DNA of 38,175 nucleotides from Carideicomes alvinocaridis (GCA_005473895.2 SRJI02000046.1:1-38175); one strand, 5' to 3'; shown: positions 1 through 8,604, counted from the stretch's first letter. Program-made: numbers and translations. Notes: generated from the sequence alone by a model not told the origin.

Positions 1-296
1 GCCTCGGCCTCCGTTTCCGCCAGCGCGTCGAGCGCCGCGGACATGGCCGCCGGGTTCAGTTCCGCCGCCGGGGTGGCGCCCTCGTCGCGCCAGACCCGGA
101 CGCCCAGGCTGACCGAGCCGCGGCCGAGTGCCGCCTGCAGCCGCGTGCGCAGCCCGGCCTCCAGCCCCTCGATCCAGTCGGGCACCCGCAGCCGAAGGTC
201 CAGCCCCCGCGCATTGACCGAGCGCAGGTCGAGGCTCCAGCCATGGCTCTCCACCTGCCCGCGGGCCGAGGCGAATCCGGTCATGGAATGTATCAT
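1..296 (-). CDS. yicC: YicC family endoribonuclease, N-terminal part (cut by window edge)
   Basis: The reverse strand from the ATG at 296 reads MIHSMTGFASARG, followed by a segment with LDLRSVNARGLDLRLR. This is the characteristic start of YicC-family proteins, which open with a MxxSMTGFA motif and an RSVN-R-LD block. Known members are stress-associated endoribonucleases of the YicC/YloC family. About 98 codons are present and the frame stays open to the left edge, so the rest of the gene lies outside the window. A second ATG at 284 (MTGFAS) is possible, but the longer start matches the family better. In many proteobacteria yicC precedes gmk; that neighbour would lie to the left and cannot be seen. 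Confidence 0.88.
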   Translation of the reverse strand, partial: MIHSMTGFASARGQVESHGWSLDLRSVNARGLDLRLRVPDWIEGLEAGLRTRLQAALGRGSVSLGVRVWRDEGATPAAELNPAAMSAALDALAETEAE

Positions 297-415
297 CCGT
301 CCCTCCGGCAAATTCGCCCTTGGCCTATCCGCCGGGGGCGCGCGGGGCAAGCGAAAGCCTTTGCCGGCCGCCTCGGCCGCGCGGCCCGTCCGGCCCTTCT
401 CCCGGCCCGCACGCG

Positions 416-491
416 TTAACCTTTTGTTCAGATTTGGCGCCACAGCGCGGCGATCCATGCAATATTCCGGACAGTGTTAACGAAGCGGTAA
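416..491 (+). promoter_or_regulatory. Two near-consensus CtrA-like boxes upstream of the PAS protein gene
   Basis: The 264-base gap between yicC and the PAS_5 gene holds TTAA-N7-TTCA at 416-430 and TTAA-N7-GTAA at 477-491. Each differs by one base from the alphaproteobacterial CtrA consensus TTAA-N7-TTAA. The second box ends in GTAACCAT, one base from the Caulobacter half-site. TTAA is uncommon in DNA this GC-rich, which makes the pair more noticeable, but binding is only inferred. Nothing else was recognised in this gap. Confidence 0.35.
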
Positions 492-560
492 CCATGATCG
501 CGTAGGGCTGAGAGACCGGACCGCGCGGTTGCCGCAGATGGCAAGTTGCGAGGTTCAGGA

Positions 561-1319
561 ATGTTCGGACCGGGAAAGATCCTGTCGATGGCCGACTATC
601 TTCACAGGGCGGACGCCCCCATGCTCGACCTGGTGGAAGGCTGCTGGCAGCGCCTGCGGCGGGACGGGCAGGTCCCCGCGCGTTCCGACCTCGACCCGCG
701 AGCGATGGAGGATGCGCTCTCCCACGCCTTCATCGCCGAGCGGGTGGCCCCGGGCCATGCCCGGCTGCGCATCGCCGGCACCCACCTGTCGGACCTGATG
801 GGGATGGAAGTGCGCGGCATGCCCTTCTCCGCCCTGTTCGAGCCGGACTCGCGGGCCCTGCTCAAGGCGCGACTGGAGGATGTCTTTGCCCGCCCGGCCA
901 TCCTGCGCCTCGACCTGCGGGCGCCGGCCGGGTTCCGCCGCGGGGCGCTGGCGGGACGGGCGGTTCTGCTGCCGATGCGCAACGACATGGGCGACGTGAC
1001 CCGCCTGCTGGGCTGCCTGGATTGCGCCGGCCCCGTGGGGCGCACACCCCGCCGCCTGCTGATCGAGGGCGCCAAGGTCGAACCGCTCGACATCCAAGCT
1101 ACACCCGCGTCCCGCGATGACGCGGCGCCCGAGGCCATCCGTCCGACGCCGCAACCCGCCGGTTTTGCCGAAAATGCGGCACCATTTGAACCGGCCCCCG
1201 CGCCGGACCAGAAAGTGGACAGGGCCACGGAGCGTTCTGCCGAGGGCCGCCCGGAGGGATCCCCCGCCGCGCCCAGTCAGGGGCCGCGCCTCGTCTGGCG
1301 GGACGGTCTGCCGGTCTGA
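561..1319 (+). CDS. PAS_5 domain-containing protein (putative sensor/regulator)
   Basis: This 252-residue cytoplasmic protein has an N-terminal half typical of the alphaproteobacterial PAS_5 family: a DPRAMEDALSHAF-type helix, an ARLRIAGTHLSDLMGMEV core and a MPFSALFEPDSR segment at roughly residues 40-105. The PAS fold suggests sensing of a small ligand or a protein contact, but no output domain is present. From about residue 180 the chain is rich in Pro, Ala and Glu and looks disordered. The start at 561 is chosen because GAGG at 550-553 sits seven bases upstream; an in-frame TTG at 546 has no such site. The gene stands alone, with yicC divergent to its left and a perfect hairpin after its stop. 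Ligand and partner are unknown. Confidence 0.8.
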   Translation: MFGPGKILSMADYLHRADAPMLDLVEGCWQRLRRDGQVPARSDLDPRAMEDALSHAFIAERVAPGHARLRIAGTHLSDLMGMEVRGMPFSALFEPDSRALLKARLEDVFARPAILRLDLRAPAGFRRGALAGRAVLLPMRNDMGDVTRLLGCLDCAGPVGRTPRRLLIEGAKVEPLDIQATPASRDDAAPEAIRPTPQPAGFAENAAPFEPAPAPDQKVDRATERSAEGRPEGSPAAPSQGPRLVWRDGLPV

Positions 1320-1340
1320 TCCCGCTCCGTTTTCACGACG

Positions 1341-1370
1341 AAGGGGGCGCGGCCTGCACCGCGCCCCCTT
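1341..1370. terminator. Hairpin terminator between convergent genes
   Basis: A perfect 12-bp stem, AAGGGGGCGCGG at 1341-1352 and CCGCGCCCCCTT at 1359-1370, encloses a six-base loop. It lies between the convergent PAS_5 and DAHP synthase genes and could serve both. Each arm carries only a two-base A/T end, so the U-tract is short. The stem is very GC-rich. Confidence 0.7.
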
Positions 1371-1414
1371 GTCATGTTCCCGATCCGCCCGCCTGAGCGA
1401 AGACCATTCCGGCC

Positions 1415-2791
1415 TCAGCCGGAAACAGCGGCCTCCCCGGCGCGGGTGTCGCGCAAAGCGGTCAGTTCCTCGGCGACGAGGAAGGCCAGCTCCAGCGATT
1501 GCGAGGCGTTGAGCCGCGGGTCGCAGGCGGTGTGATAGCGGTCAGACAGGTCCTCGTCCGACACGGCATGGACGCCGCCGGTGCATTCGGTCACGTCCTG
1601 GCCCGTCATCTCGAAATGCACGCCGCCGGGGATCGTGCCCTCGGCCTTGTGGACGGCGAAGAACTCCTTCACCTCGCGCAGCACGGAATCGAAGGGCCGG
1701 GTCTTGTAGCCGGTCGAGGACTTGATCGTGTTGCCGTGCATCGGGTCGCAGGACCAGACGACATTGGCGCCCTCGGCCTCCACCGCCCGCACGAGCCGCG
1801 GCAGGTGTTCTCCCACCTTGCCGGCGCCGAACCGCGCGATCAGCGTCAGGCGCCCGGCCTCGTTCGAGGGGTTCAGCGTCTCGATCAGGCGCTTCAGGTC
1901 GTCGGTGGTCATCGACGGCCCGCATTTGAGCCCGATCGGGTTCTGCACGCCGCGGGCGAATTCCACATGCGCCCCGTCCGGCTGCCGCGTGCGGTCGCCG
2001 ATCCAGATCATGTGCCCGGACCCCGCCAGCCACTTGCCCGAGGTGGAATCGAGCCGGCACAGCGCCTCTTCGTATTCCAGCAGCAGGGATTCGTGGCTGG
2101 TGTAGAAATCCACCGTCTGCAGCTCGTGCTGCTTGTCCGAGGACAGCCCGGCCGCGGTCATGAAGTCCAGCGCGTCGCCGATCCGGGCCGCCATCTCGCG
2201 GTACTTGGCCGCCTTCTCGCTCTCGATGAAGCCCAGGGTCCACTGGTGCACCTTGTGCACGTCGGCATAGCCCCCGGTGGAAAAGGCCCGCAGCAGGTTC
2301 AGCGTCGCCGCCGCCTGGGTATAGGCCTGCAGCATCTTCTGCGGGTCGGGAATCCGCGCCTCGAGGGTGAAGGCCAGCTCGTTGATGATGTCGCCGCGGT
2401 AGGAGGGAAGTTCCGTCCCGTCCACCGTCTCGGTCGGGGCCGAGCGCGGCTTGGCGAACTGGCCCGCCATGCGGCCGACCTTCACCACCGGCACCTTGGC
2501 GCCGAAGGTCAGGACGATCGCCATCTGCAGCATGACCTTGAACGTGTCGCGGATGCCGTCGGCCGAGAATTGCGCGAAGCTTTCGGCACAATCCCCGCCC
2601 TGCAGCAGGAAAGCCTCCCCGCGCGACGCGGCGCCCAGCTGCGACTTGAGCTTGCGCGCCTCGCCGGCGAAGACCAGCGGCGGATACTTGGCAAGCTGCG
2701 CCTCGACCCGGTTCAGGGCCTCGGCATCGGTATAGTCGGGCATCTGCACCCGCGGTTTCCGGCGCCAGCCGGTCTTTTGCCAATCGCTCAT
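1415..2791 (-). CDS. aroG: Class II 3-deoxy-7-phosphoheptulonate (DAHP) synthase
   Basis: The 458-residue product is a plant/actinobacterial-type (class II) DAHP synthase, which joins phosphoenolpyruvate and erythrose 4-phosphate in the first step of the shikimate pathway. It begins [13 protein letters not shown] and carries the class II blocks [14 protein letters not shown] (metal-binding Cys), a [12 protein letters not shown] segment, [13 protein letters not shown], and [10 protein letters not shown] near the C-terminus. The length matches the class. The ATG at 2791 is preceded by AGGGGAGA, a good ribosome site; the open frame continues upstream to 2989 but lacks family similarity there. 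It is divergent from the GlxA-type regulator at 3001. No separate regulatory domain is visible, so any feedback inhibition cannot be read from the sequence. Confidence 0.95.
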   Translation of the reverse strand: MSDWQKTGWRRKPRVQMPDYTDAEALNRVEAQLAKYPPLVFAGEARKLKSQLGAASRGEAFLLQGGDCAESFAQFSADGIRDTFKVMLQMAIVLTFGAKVPVVKVGRMAGQFAKPRSAPTETVDGTELPSYRGDIINELAFTLEARIPDPQKMLQAYTQAAATLNLLRAFSTGGYADVHKVHQWTLGFIESEKAAKYREMAARIGDALDFMTAAGLSSDKQHELQTVDFYTSHESLLLEYEEALCRLDSTSGKWLAGSGHMIWIGDRTRQPDGAHVEFARGVQNPIGLKCGPSMTTDDLKRLIETLNPSNEAGRLTLIARFGAGKVGEHLPRLVRAVEAEGANVVWSCDPMHGNTIKSSTGYKTRPFDSVLREVKEFFAVHKAEGTIPGGVHFEMTGQDVTECTGGVHAVSDEDLSDRYHTACDPRLNASQSLELAFLVAEELTALRDTRAGEAAVSG

Positions 2792-3000
2792 CACTCGTCT
2801 CCCCTGGCAGAGGATTGCGCCATCGCCGGGCTTATAGCGAAAGGGGGGCCGTCGCGCCACCCGCGAATCGCCCCGACCCGCCGAATCGCCCGCTGCCTCT
2901 TGACCTTGCGGAGGGCTTCGGTGCATCTGGCAAAATCGGCTTCCGCGGCGAAAGCCGACGCTCCGGGCGGAGCGATGGATACAGGTCACGAGGCGTCACG

Positions 3001-4008
3001 ATGCAGTCCCGGCGTCAGCTTATCGAGGTCGAGGTGGCGCGCGGCGCCGCCCCCCGTCGCTTCGTCTTTCTCCTGCTGGACAATTTCACGCTGCTGAGCT
3101 TCGCCTCGGCGCTGGAATGCCTGCGGATCGCCAACCGGATGTCGGGCCGGACGCTCTACCAGTGGCTCACCGTGGGCGAAGGCGGCGGCAGCGTGGCCTG
3201 TTCCGCCGGCACCGCCTTCGTGCTGGACGGCGACCTCACGGAGCTTGACCGCGACGACACGCTGCTGGTCTGCGGCGGCATCGACGTGCAGAAGGCCACC
3301 ACCAAGCGGCTGCTCAACTGGCTCCGGCGCGAGGCGCGGCGCGGGCTGACCCTGGGCGGGCTCTGCACCGCCGCCTGGCCGCTGGCGCGCGCCGGGCTGC
3401 TGGACGGCAAGCGCGCGACCATCCACTGGGAGAACCAGGACAGCTTTGCCGAGGAATTCGACGAGGTGAACCTGACCAAGTCGGTCTTCGTGGTGGACGG
3501 CAACCGCCTGACCACGGCGGGCGGCACCTCCTCCATCGACCTGATGCTCAAGATCATCGCCGACGATCACGGCGAGGAGCTGGCCAATGCGGTGGCCGAC
3601 CAGCTGATCTATTCCTCGATCCGCACCGACCAGGACACGCAGCGCCTGTCCGTGCCCACCCGGATCGGCGTGCGCCATCCCAAGCTCAGCCAGGTCATCC
3701 ACATGATGGAGGCCAATATCGAGGAGCCGATCAGCCCCGCGACGCTGGCGCGAGAGGTGGGCATGTCCACGCGCCAGCTGGAGCGGCTGTTCCGCCGGTA
3801 CCTCAACCGCTCGCCCAAGCGCTATTACATGGAGCTGCGGCTGCAGAAGGCGCGCAACCTGCTGATGCAGACCGACATGAGCGTGATCAACGTGGCGCTG
3901 GCCTGCGGCTTCGCGAGCCCGTCGCATTTCTCCAAGTGCTACCGCGCCCATTACGAGACGACGCCCTACCGCGAACGCGGCTCTCACGGCACGCGCCTGT
4001 CGATCTGA
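3001..4008 (+). CDS. GlxA family transcriptional regulator (DJ-1/PfpI domain plus AraC-type HTH)
   Basis: The 335-residue protein has two parts. Residues about 15-200 form a DJ-1/PfpI glutamine-amidotransferase-like domain, with the GGLCTAAWPLARAGLLDG elbow and the ATIHWE segment carrying the paired Cys and His. Residues about 225-325 form a double helix-turn-helix of the AraC family (SPATLAREVGMSTRQLERLF and NVALACGFASPSHFSKCYR). In known members such as GbdR and ArgR the first domain senses a small amino compound; here the ligand is unknown. The ATG at 3001 has GAGG seven bases upstream (2990-2993), which I prefer to an open frame reaching back to 2815. It is divergent from DAHP synthase by 209 bases, so the target may lie elsewhere. 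Confidence 0.88.
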   Translation: MQSRRQLIEVEVARGAAPRRFVFLLLDNFTLLSFASALECLRIANRMSGRTLYQWLTVGEGGGSVACSAGTAFVLDGDLTELDRDDTLLVCGGIDVQKATTKRLLNWLRREARRGLTLGGLCTAAWPLARAGLLDGKRATIHWENQDSFAEEFDEVNLTKSVFVVDGNRLTTAGGTSSIDLMLKIIADDHGEELANAVADQLIYSSIRTDQDTQRLSVPTRIGVRHPKLSQVIHMMEANIEEPISPATLAREVGMSTRQLERLFRRYLNRSPKRYYMELRLQKARNLLMQTDMSVINVALACGFASPSHFSKCYRAHYETTPYRERGSHGTRLSI

Positions 4009-4036
4009 CGCGCCACGGCGCGCCACGGGGGCTCCG

Positions 4037-4067
4037 CTTCATCTTGCCCGGAAACTCCGGGGGGAGG
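4037..4067 (-). repeat. Rhodobacteraceae-type interspersed repeat, copy 1
   Basis: On the reverse strand this reads CCTCC-CCCCGGAGTTTCC-GGGCAAGATGAAG, matching the two forward copies at 8562-8604 and 16066-16108 in the AGTTT...CCGGGCAAGATGAAG half. A small GGGGGC-AGC-GCCCCC hairpin lies beside it at 4080-4094. The copy sits between convergent genes, so it may help end transcription. Its role is unknown. Confidence 0.65.
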
Positions 4068-4138
4068 AGCGAAGCGACGGGGGGCAGCGCCCCCGCCCGG
4101 CTCTCCGTTCCGCGCAGTCCTCGGTTCCGCGCGACCGC

Positions 4139-5266
4139 TCAGTCGGCGGGCGTCACCCGGTAGATGGCGCCGCGATCCTCGGAGATGAACCAGACCGATC
4201 CGTCCGGGGCCACGGCCACGTCGCGGACGCGCGCGGTCTCCCGCGTTTCCAGCTTGGCCACCTGCGCCAGCGGGTCGCCCGAGAGCCGCGCGAGGTAGTC
4301 GAACTTGAGCGAACCGACGAAGGCGTCGCCCTGCCAGTCGGGGAAGAGCGCGCCCTCGTAGAAGGCCATGCCCGAGGGGGCGATCGAGGGATCCCAGTAG
4401 CTCACCGGCTGCTTCATCCCGGGTTTCGACGTCCCCTGCCCGATCTTCGCGCCGGAATAATGCGTGCCGTAGGAGATCACCGGCCAGCCGTAATTCGCGC
4501 CCTTCTCGATCAGGTTGACCTCGTCGCCGCCCTTCGCCCCGTGTTCGGCCACCCAGATCCGGCCCTTGGGCCCGAGCGCCGCGCCCTGCGGGTTGCGGTG
4601 TCCGTAGGACCAGATCTCGGGCTGCGCACCCTCGCGGCCGACGAAGGGATTGTCGCGCGGGACGGAGCCGTCGCGGTTGATGCGGATCACCGAGCCGTTG
4701 TGCCGCGAGAGATCCTGCGCCGCCGGCCGGTCCCCCCGTTCGCCCATGGTCAGGAAGATGTGGCCCTCCGGCCCCTCGACGATGCGCGAGCCGAAATGCT
4801 TGCCGCCGGAACTGCCCGGCGCCATCTGGAACAGGCGGGTCAGGTTCTCCAGCCGGGTCCCGTCGGCCGAGAGCCGGCCCTTGGCCAGCGCCGTGCCCTG
4901 TCCGCCGCCTTCCTGCGCGCGGGCATAGCTGAGGAAGACCTCGCGCGAGCTGGCAAAATCGCGCGGCACCATCACGTCCAGCAGCCCGCCCTGCCCGACC
5001 GCCGCGACATCGGGGATGTTGGAGACGGCCTGCCGCCGCCCCGCGGGCCCGTAATGCCACAACCGGCCCCGGCGCTCGGTGACGAGGAAACCGCCACCCG
5101 GCAGGAAATCCACCGCCCAGGGGCCGCGTAGATCGCCGGCGACCTGTTCGATCTTCACCTCCGTGTCGCCGAAGCTGGCGGCCAGCGCCGCGCCCGCCGT
5201 CAGGCCAAGGGCCAGCGCCCCGGCGAAAGCACGTGACATGATGCGGCTCGGAACGCGGTTTGGCAT
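4139..5266 (-). CDS. PQQ-dependent sugar dehydrogenase family protein (soluble, exported)
   Basis: The 375-residue product belongs to the GSDH family (soluble glucose / aldose sugar dehydrogenase, YliI-like), a six-bladed beta-propeller that oxidises sugars in the periplasm using PQQ. An N-terminal signal peptide ends near AGAALAASFG. The mature part shows family blocks in order: LRGPWAVDFLPGGGFLVTER, a GQGGLLDV loop, a KHFGSRI segment with FLTMGERGDR, IWSYGHRNPQG with the expected His, and VAEHGAKGGDEVNLI. A GGAGG site precedes the ATG at 5266. No pqq synthesis gene lies nearby, so cofactor use is presumed from the family. The gene is divergent from the amino-acid-type binding protein at 5427, and convergent with the GlxA regulator. 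Confidence 0.88.
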   Translation of the reverse strand: MPNRVPSRIMSRAFAGALALGLTAGAALAASFGDTEVKIEQVAGDLRGPWAVDFLPGGGFLVTERRGRLWHYGPAGRRQAVSNIPDVAAVGQGGLLDVMVPRDFASSREVFLSYARAQEGGGQGTALAKGRLSADGTRLENLTRLFQMAPGSSGGKHFGSRIVEGPEGHIFLTMGERGDRPAAQDLSRHNGSVIRINRDGSVPRDNPFVGREGAQPEIWSYGHRNPQGAALGPKGRIWVAEHGAKGGDEVNLIEKGANYGWPVISYGTHYSGAKIGQGTSKPGMKQPVSYWDPSIAPSGMAFYEGALFPDWQGDAFVGSLKFDYLARLSGDPLAQVAKLETRETARVRDVAVAPDGSVWFISEDRGAIYRVTPAD

Positions 5267-5426
5267 GGCTCATCCTCCGTTTTGACCGCCCACCACCTAG
5301 CGGAGGGAGGCCGGGCGGCCAGCGCAACTGATACGGTTGTGACCCGGCGGTATGGGCTCTTTCCTTTTTCCCGGCCCTTGCATAGGCTGAGGACCGGAAT
5401 TTGAGTTCCAACAAGGGAGAGTTCTC

Positions 5427-6611
5427 ATGAAAAAGCTTCTCGCAGCTTCGGCGGCGACCGCACTTCTGGCCGGCGCCGCCCATGCGGAAGACGTCAATAT
5501 CGGCATCATCCTGGGCTTCACCGGCCCGATCGAATCCCTCACCCCGCACATGGCCGACTCGGCCGAGCTGGCAATGAAAGAGGTGAACGACAGCGGTGAA
5601 TTCCTCGAGGGCATGACGCTGAAACCGGTGCGCGCGGATTCCACCTGCGTGGACAACGCCGCCGCCACCGCCGCGGCCGAGCGCCTGATCACCACCGACA
5701 ACGTCGTGGCCATCATGGGCGCCGACTGCTCGGGCGTGACCGGCGCCGTCCTGACTAACGTCGCGGTGCCGAACGGCGTGCCGATGGTGTCGCCCTCGGC
5801 CACCTCGCCCGCGCTCTCCACCACCGAGGATAACGGCCTGTTCTTCCGGACCGCCCCCTCCGACGCCCGCCAGGGCGAGGTTCTGGCGTCCATGGTGATG
5901 GACAAGGGCATCGAGGAAGTCGCGGTGACCTACTCGAACACCGATTACGGCAAGGGCCTGTCGGACAGCTTCGTGTCGGCCTACGAGGAAAACGGCGGCA
6001 AGGTCACCCTCGTGGCACCGCACGAAGACAACAAGGCCGACTACTCGGCCGAGGTCGCGGCGCTCGATTCCGCGGGCGGCGACGCGCTGGTCGTGCTGGG
6101 CTATTCCGATGCCGGCGGCCGCGGCATGATCCGCGCCTCGCTCGACACCGGCGCCTTCGACATGTTCGTCATGGGCGACGGCATGTATGGCGACGACCTG
6201 ATGACCGCCATGGGCTCCGAGATGGAAGGCTCCATCGGTGCGGTGCCGTGGTCCGAAGGCGATGGCGCGGAAGCGTTCAACACGATCACCTCCGATGCCG
6301 GCGTGAACGGCGAAAGCTCCTTCACCCGCGAAAGCTATGACGCGGCGGCGCTGATCGCGCTGGCCATGGTCGCCGGCGGCGAGGCCACCTCCGAGGCGGT
6401 CGCGGCCAACATGCTGGACGTGGCCAACGAGCCGGGCGAGAAGATCCTCCCGGGCGAGCTGGGCAAGGCGATGCAGATCCTCAAGGACGGCGGCGAGATC
6501 GACTATGTCGGCGCCACCAACGTGGAGCTGATCGGCCCGGGCGAGGCCGCGGGCACCTACCGCGACTACGAGGTCAAGGACGGCGACTACTCCACCGTCA
6601 AGTTCCGCTGA
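5427..6611 (+). CDS. Branched-chain amino acid-type ABC transporter, periplasmic binding protein
   Basis: The 394-residue protein starts with a clear signal peptide (MKKLLAASAATALLAGAAHA) and continues as a type I periplasmic binding protein of the LivJ/HAAT class: VNIGIILGFTGPIESLTPHM, a two-cysteine region (STCVDN and GADCSG, a likely disulfide), MVSPSATSPALS, and VTYSNTDYGKGLSDSF. A strong AAGGGAGAG site precedes the ATG. It heads a six-gene operon with both ATPases and both permeases. HAAT binding proteins take up branched-chain amino acids, amides, urea or other small solutes, and the sequence alone does not reveal which. The intercistronic hairpin after the stop probably gives this mRNA segment more protein than the genes behind it. 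Confidence 0.93.
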   Translation: MKKLLAASAATALLAGAAHAEDVNIGIILGFTGPIESLTPHMADSAELAMKEVNDSGEFLEGMTLKPVRADSTCVDNAAATAAAERLITTDNVVAIMGADCSGVTGAVLTNVAVPNGVPMVSPSATSPALSTTEDNGLFFRTAPSDARQGEVLASMVMDKGIEEVAVTYSNTDYGKGLSDSFVSAYEENGGKVTLVAPHEDNKADYSAEVAALDSAGGDALVVLGYSDAGGRGMIRASLDTGAFDMFVMGDGMYGDDLMTAMGSEMEGSIGAVPWSEGDGAEAFNTITSDAGVNGESSFTRESYDAAALIALAMVAGGEATSEAVAANMLDVANEPGEKILPGELGKAMQILKDGGEIDYVGATNVELIGPGEAAGTYRDYEVKDGDYSTVKFR

Positions 6612-6631
6612 GGCAGAACGCCTGAAAAACG

Positions 6632-6658
6632 GGCGGTCCGGTCTTGCACCGGGCCGCC
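6632..6658 (+). other. Intercistronic hairpin after the binding-protein gene
   Basis: GGCGGTCCGG (6632-6641) pairs with CCGGGCCGCC (6649-6658) through a 10-bp stem containing one G-U, with a seven-base loop. There is no U-tract, so it is more likely an mRNA-stabilising or attenuating element than a full terminator. Such hairpins are common behind binding-protein genes of ABC operons. Confidence 0.55.
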
Positions 6659-6783
6659 GCGTGGCACATAAGCCGCGGCCAGAGCCCGGACGAACGGGCC
6701 GCACGACAACCGGGCGACGAACGATCCGGCGCAAAAGCCAACCAAGAGACGGCGCAAAGCTGTCCGACAGGGGAGATGAACCC

Positions 6784-7566
6784 GTGATCCGGGTCGAGAA
6801 TCTGCACAAGCATTTCGGCGGCTTCCACGCGGTGGACGGCGCCACGCTGGAGATCGCCAAGGGCTCCATCACCGGGCTGATCGGGCCCAACGGCGCGGGC
6901 AAGACCACGCTGTTCAACGTCGTGGCCGGCGTGCTGGAGCCGACCTCGGGCCGCGTCACCATGGACGGCGAGGACATCACCGGCCTGCCGCCGCACACGC
7001 TGTTTTCCAAGGGTCTGCTGCGCACCTTCCAGATCGCGCATGAATTCCCCTCCATGAGCTGCCGCGAGAACCTGATGATGGTCCCCGGCGGCCAGTCGGG
7101 CGAGACGCTGTGGAACACCTGGTTCGGCCGCAAGCGCATCGCCGACGAGGAACGCGCCCTGCGCGCCAAGGCCGACGAGGTGCTGGAGTTCCTGACCATC
7201 GACCACCTGTCGGACCAGAAGGCGGGCCAGATCTCGGGCGGCCAGAAAAAGCTGCTGGAGCTCGGGCGCACCATGATGGTCGACGCCAAGATCGTCTTCC
7301 TCGACGAGGTGGGCGCGGGCGTGAACCGGACGCTTCTCAACACGATCGGCGACGCGATCATCCGGCTCAACAAGGAGCGCGGCTATACCTTCGTCGTGAT
7401 CGAGCACGACATGGATTTCATCGAGCGCCTCTGCGACCCGGTGATCTGCATGGCCGAGGGCAAGGTGCTGGCCGAGGGCTCGCTGGCCGAGATCAAGGCC
7501 AACGACCACGTGATCGAGGCCTATCTGGGCACCGGGCTCAAGAACAAGGACATGGTGGGCGCGTGA
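6784..7566 (+). CDS. Branched-chain amino acid-type ABC transporter ATP-binding protein (LivG-like)
   Basis: The 260-residue ATPase has Walker A at GPNGAGKT (residues about 34-41), a Q-loop near LRTFQIAHEFPSM, the signature ISGGQKKLLELGRTMM, Walker B IVFLDE, and the switch His in VVIEHDMDFIERLC. This matches LivG in length and layout. The start is a GTG at 6784 with AGGGGAG eight bases upstream (6769-6775). The frame is open from a GTG at 6661, but that extension is basic, low in complexity and unlike the family. Walker B reads LDEVGAGVN where LivG proteins usually have LDEPxAGLN; the catalytic Glu is kept. It energises import together with LivF and the two permeases downstream. Confidence 0.92.
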   Translation: MIRVENLHKHFGGFHAVDGATLEIAKGSITGLIGPNGAGKTTLFNVVAGVLEPTSGRVTMDGEDITGLPPHTLFSKGLLRTFQIAHEFPSMSCRENLMMVPGGQSGETLWNTWFGRKRIADEERALRAKADEVLEFLTIDHLSDQKAGQISGGQKKLLELGRTMMVDAKIVFLDEVGAGVNRTLLNTIGDAIIRLNKERGYTFVVIEHDMDFIERLCDPVICMAEGKVLAEGSLAEIKANDHVIEAYLGTGLKNKDMVGA

Positions 7567-7587
7567 CGGGGTTCGCGCGCACCGGCA

Positions 7588-7624
7588 GCGCCGCCCGCCC
7601 CTCCGGACAGGACGGGTGCGGCGC
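7588..7624 (+). other. Possible intercistronic hairpin between the two ATPase genes
   Basis: GCGCCGC at 7588-7594 and GCGGCGC at 7618-7624 can form a seven-bp stem around a 23-base loop in the 97-base gap between the ATPase genes. In GC-rich DNA this may be chance. It has no U-tract. Confidence 0.25.
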
Positions 7625-7663
7625 GACGACGCCTATCCGGACGGACAGGACAGGAACAGCGAC

Positions 7664-8491
7664 ATGAGCGGAAACGCCTACCAGGATGATCGCGGCAACA
7701 ACGACCGCTCGATCACCAGTGACCGCAGCCCCGGCGAGATCCCCTATCACCAGGGCGGCCAGGCGGTGAAGGTGGAGGGCGACAGCGCCTTTCTCATCGG
7801 TGACGCCATGACCGGCGGTTACGGCAAGGGGCCGGACATCCTGCACGAGTGCACCGTGGCGGTGAACCCCGGCGAGATCGCGGTCATCGTCGGCCCCAAC
7901 GGCGCCGGCAAGTCCACCGCGATGAAGGCGGTCTTCGGCATGCTCGAGGTGCGCCAGGGCCAGGTGCGGCTGGACGGGGAGGACATCACCGCCCTCTCGC
8001 CCCAGGACCGGGTCGCCAAGGGCATGGGCTTCGTGCCGCAGAACAACAACATCTTCACCTCCATGTCGGTGGAGGAAAACCTCGAGATGGGCGCCTTCAT
8101 CCGGCGCGACGATTTCCGGGACACCATGGCGCAGGTCTATGACCTGTTCCCGATCCTCAAGGAAAAGCGGCGGCAGGCGGCGGGCGAGCTGTCGGGCGGC
8201 CAGCGCCAGCAGGTCGCCGTGGGCCGCGCGCTGATGACCAAGCCAAAGGTGCTGATGCTGGACGAGCCCACCGCCGGCGTCAGCCCCATCGTGATGGACG
8301 AGCTGTTCGACCGGATCATCGAGGTCAGCCGCACCGGCATCCCGATCCTGATGGTGGAGCAGAACGCGCGCCAGGCGCTGGCCATCGCCGATCGCGGCTA
8401 TGTCCTGGTCCAGGGTCGCAACGCCTATTCCGGGACCGGCAAGGAGCTGCTGGCCGATCCCGAAGTGCGCAAAAGCTTCCTGGGGGGATGA
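7664..8491 (+). CDS. Branched-chain amino acid-type ABC transporter ATP-binding protein (LivF-like)
   Basis: The 275-residue ATPase has Walker A GPNGAGKST (residues 77-85), signature LSGGQRQQVAVGRALM, Walker B VLMLDEPTAGVSP and switch region ILMVEQNARQAL, as in LivF. It is about 40 residues longer than usual because of a hydrophilic N-terminus (MSGNAYQDDRGNNDRS and on) before the ABC domain begins near residue 42. The ATG at 7664 is supported by AGGA at 7652-7655; no closer start fits the ABC fold better, so the extension seems real. It pairs with the LivG-like ATPase. The stop overlaps an ATG at 8488 that opens the frame of the next gene. Confidence 0.92.
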   Translation: MSGNAYQDDRGNNDRSITSDRSPGEIPYHQGGQAVKVEGDSAFLIGDAMTGGYGKGPDILHECTVAVNPGEIAVIVGPNGAGKSTAMKAVFGMLEVRQGQVRLDGEDITALSPQDRVAKGMGFVPQNNNIFTSMSVEENLEMGAFIRRDDFRDTMAQVYDLFPILKEKRRQAAGELSGGQRQQVAVGRALMTKPKVLMLDEPTAGVSPIVMDELFDRIIEVSRTGIPILMVEQNARQALAIADRGYVLVQGRNAYSGTGKELLADPEVRKSFLGG

Positions 8492-8561
8492 TGCGGGATT
8501 TGGCGACGATCCAAGGCATGCGGCGCAGCTCGCGCCCCCGCCGGGCCGAGGCGGCGGCGGA

Positions 8562-8604
8562 CCCTGCGGGAGCCTCCGGCGGGAGTTTTCCGGGCAAGAT
8601 GAAG
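8562..8604 (+). repeat. Rhodobacteraceae-type interspersed repeat, copy 2 (supplies a start codon)
   Basis: A 43-base copy running from CCCTGCGGGAGCC to GGGCAAGATGAAG, identical to the copy at 16066-16108 except for one base. The ATG in its AAGATGAAG end is the best start codon for the small periplasmic protein that follows. The copy lies inside an ABC transporter operon. Confidence 0.8.

Noticed and set aside
1499-3097. Open 532-codon forward frame across the DAHP synthase gene
   Set aside because: It is antisense to a certain gene, with a His/Arg/Gly/Leu-rich composition typical of shadow frames in GC-rich DNA, and matches no family.
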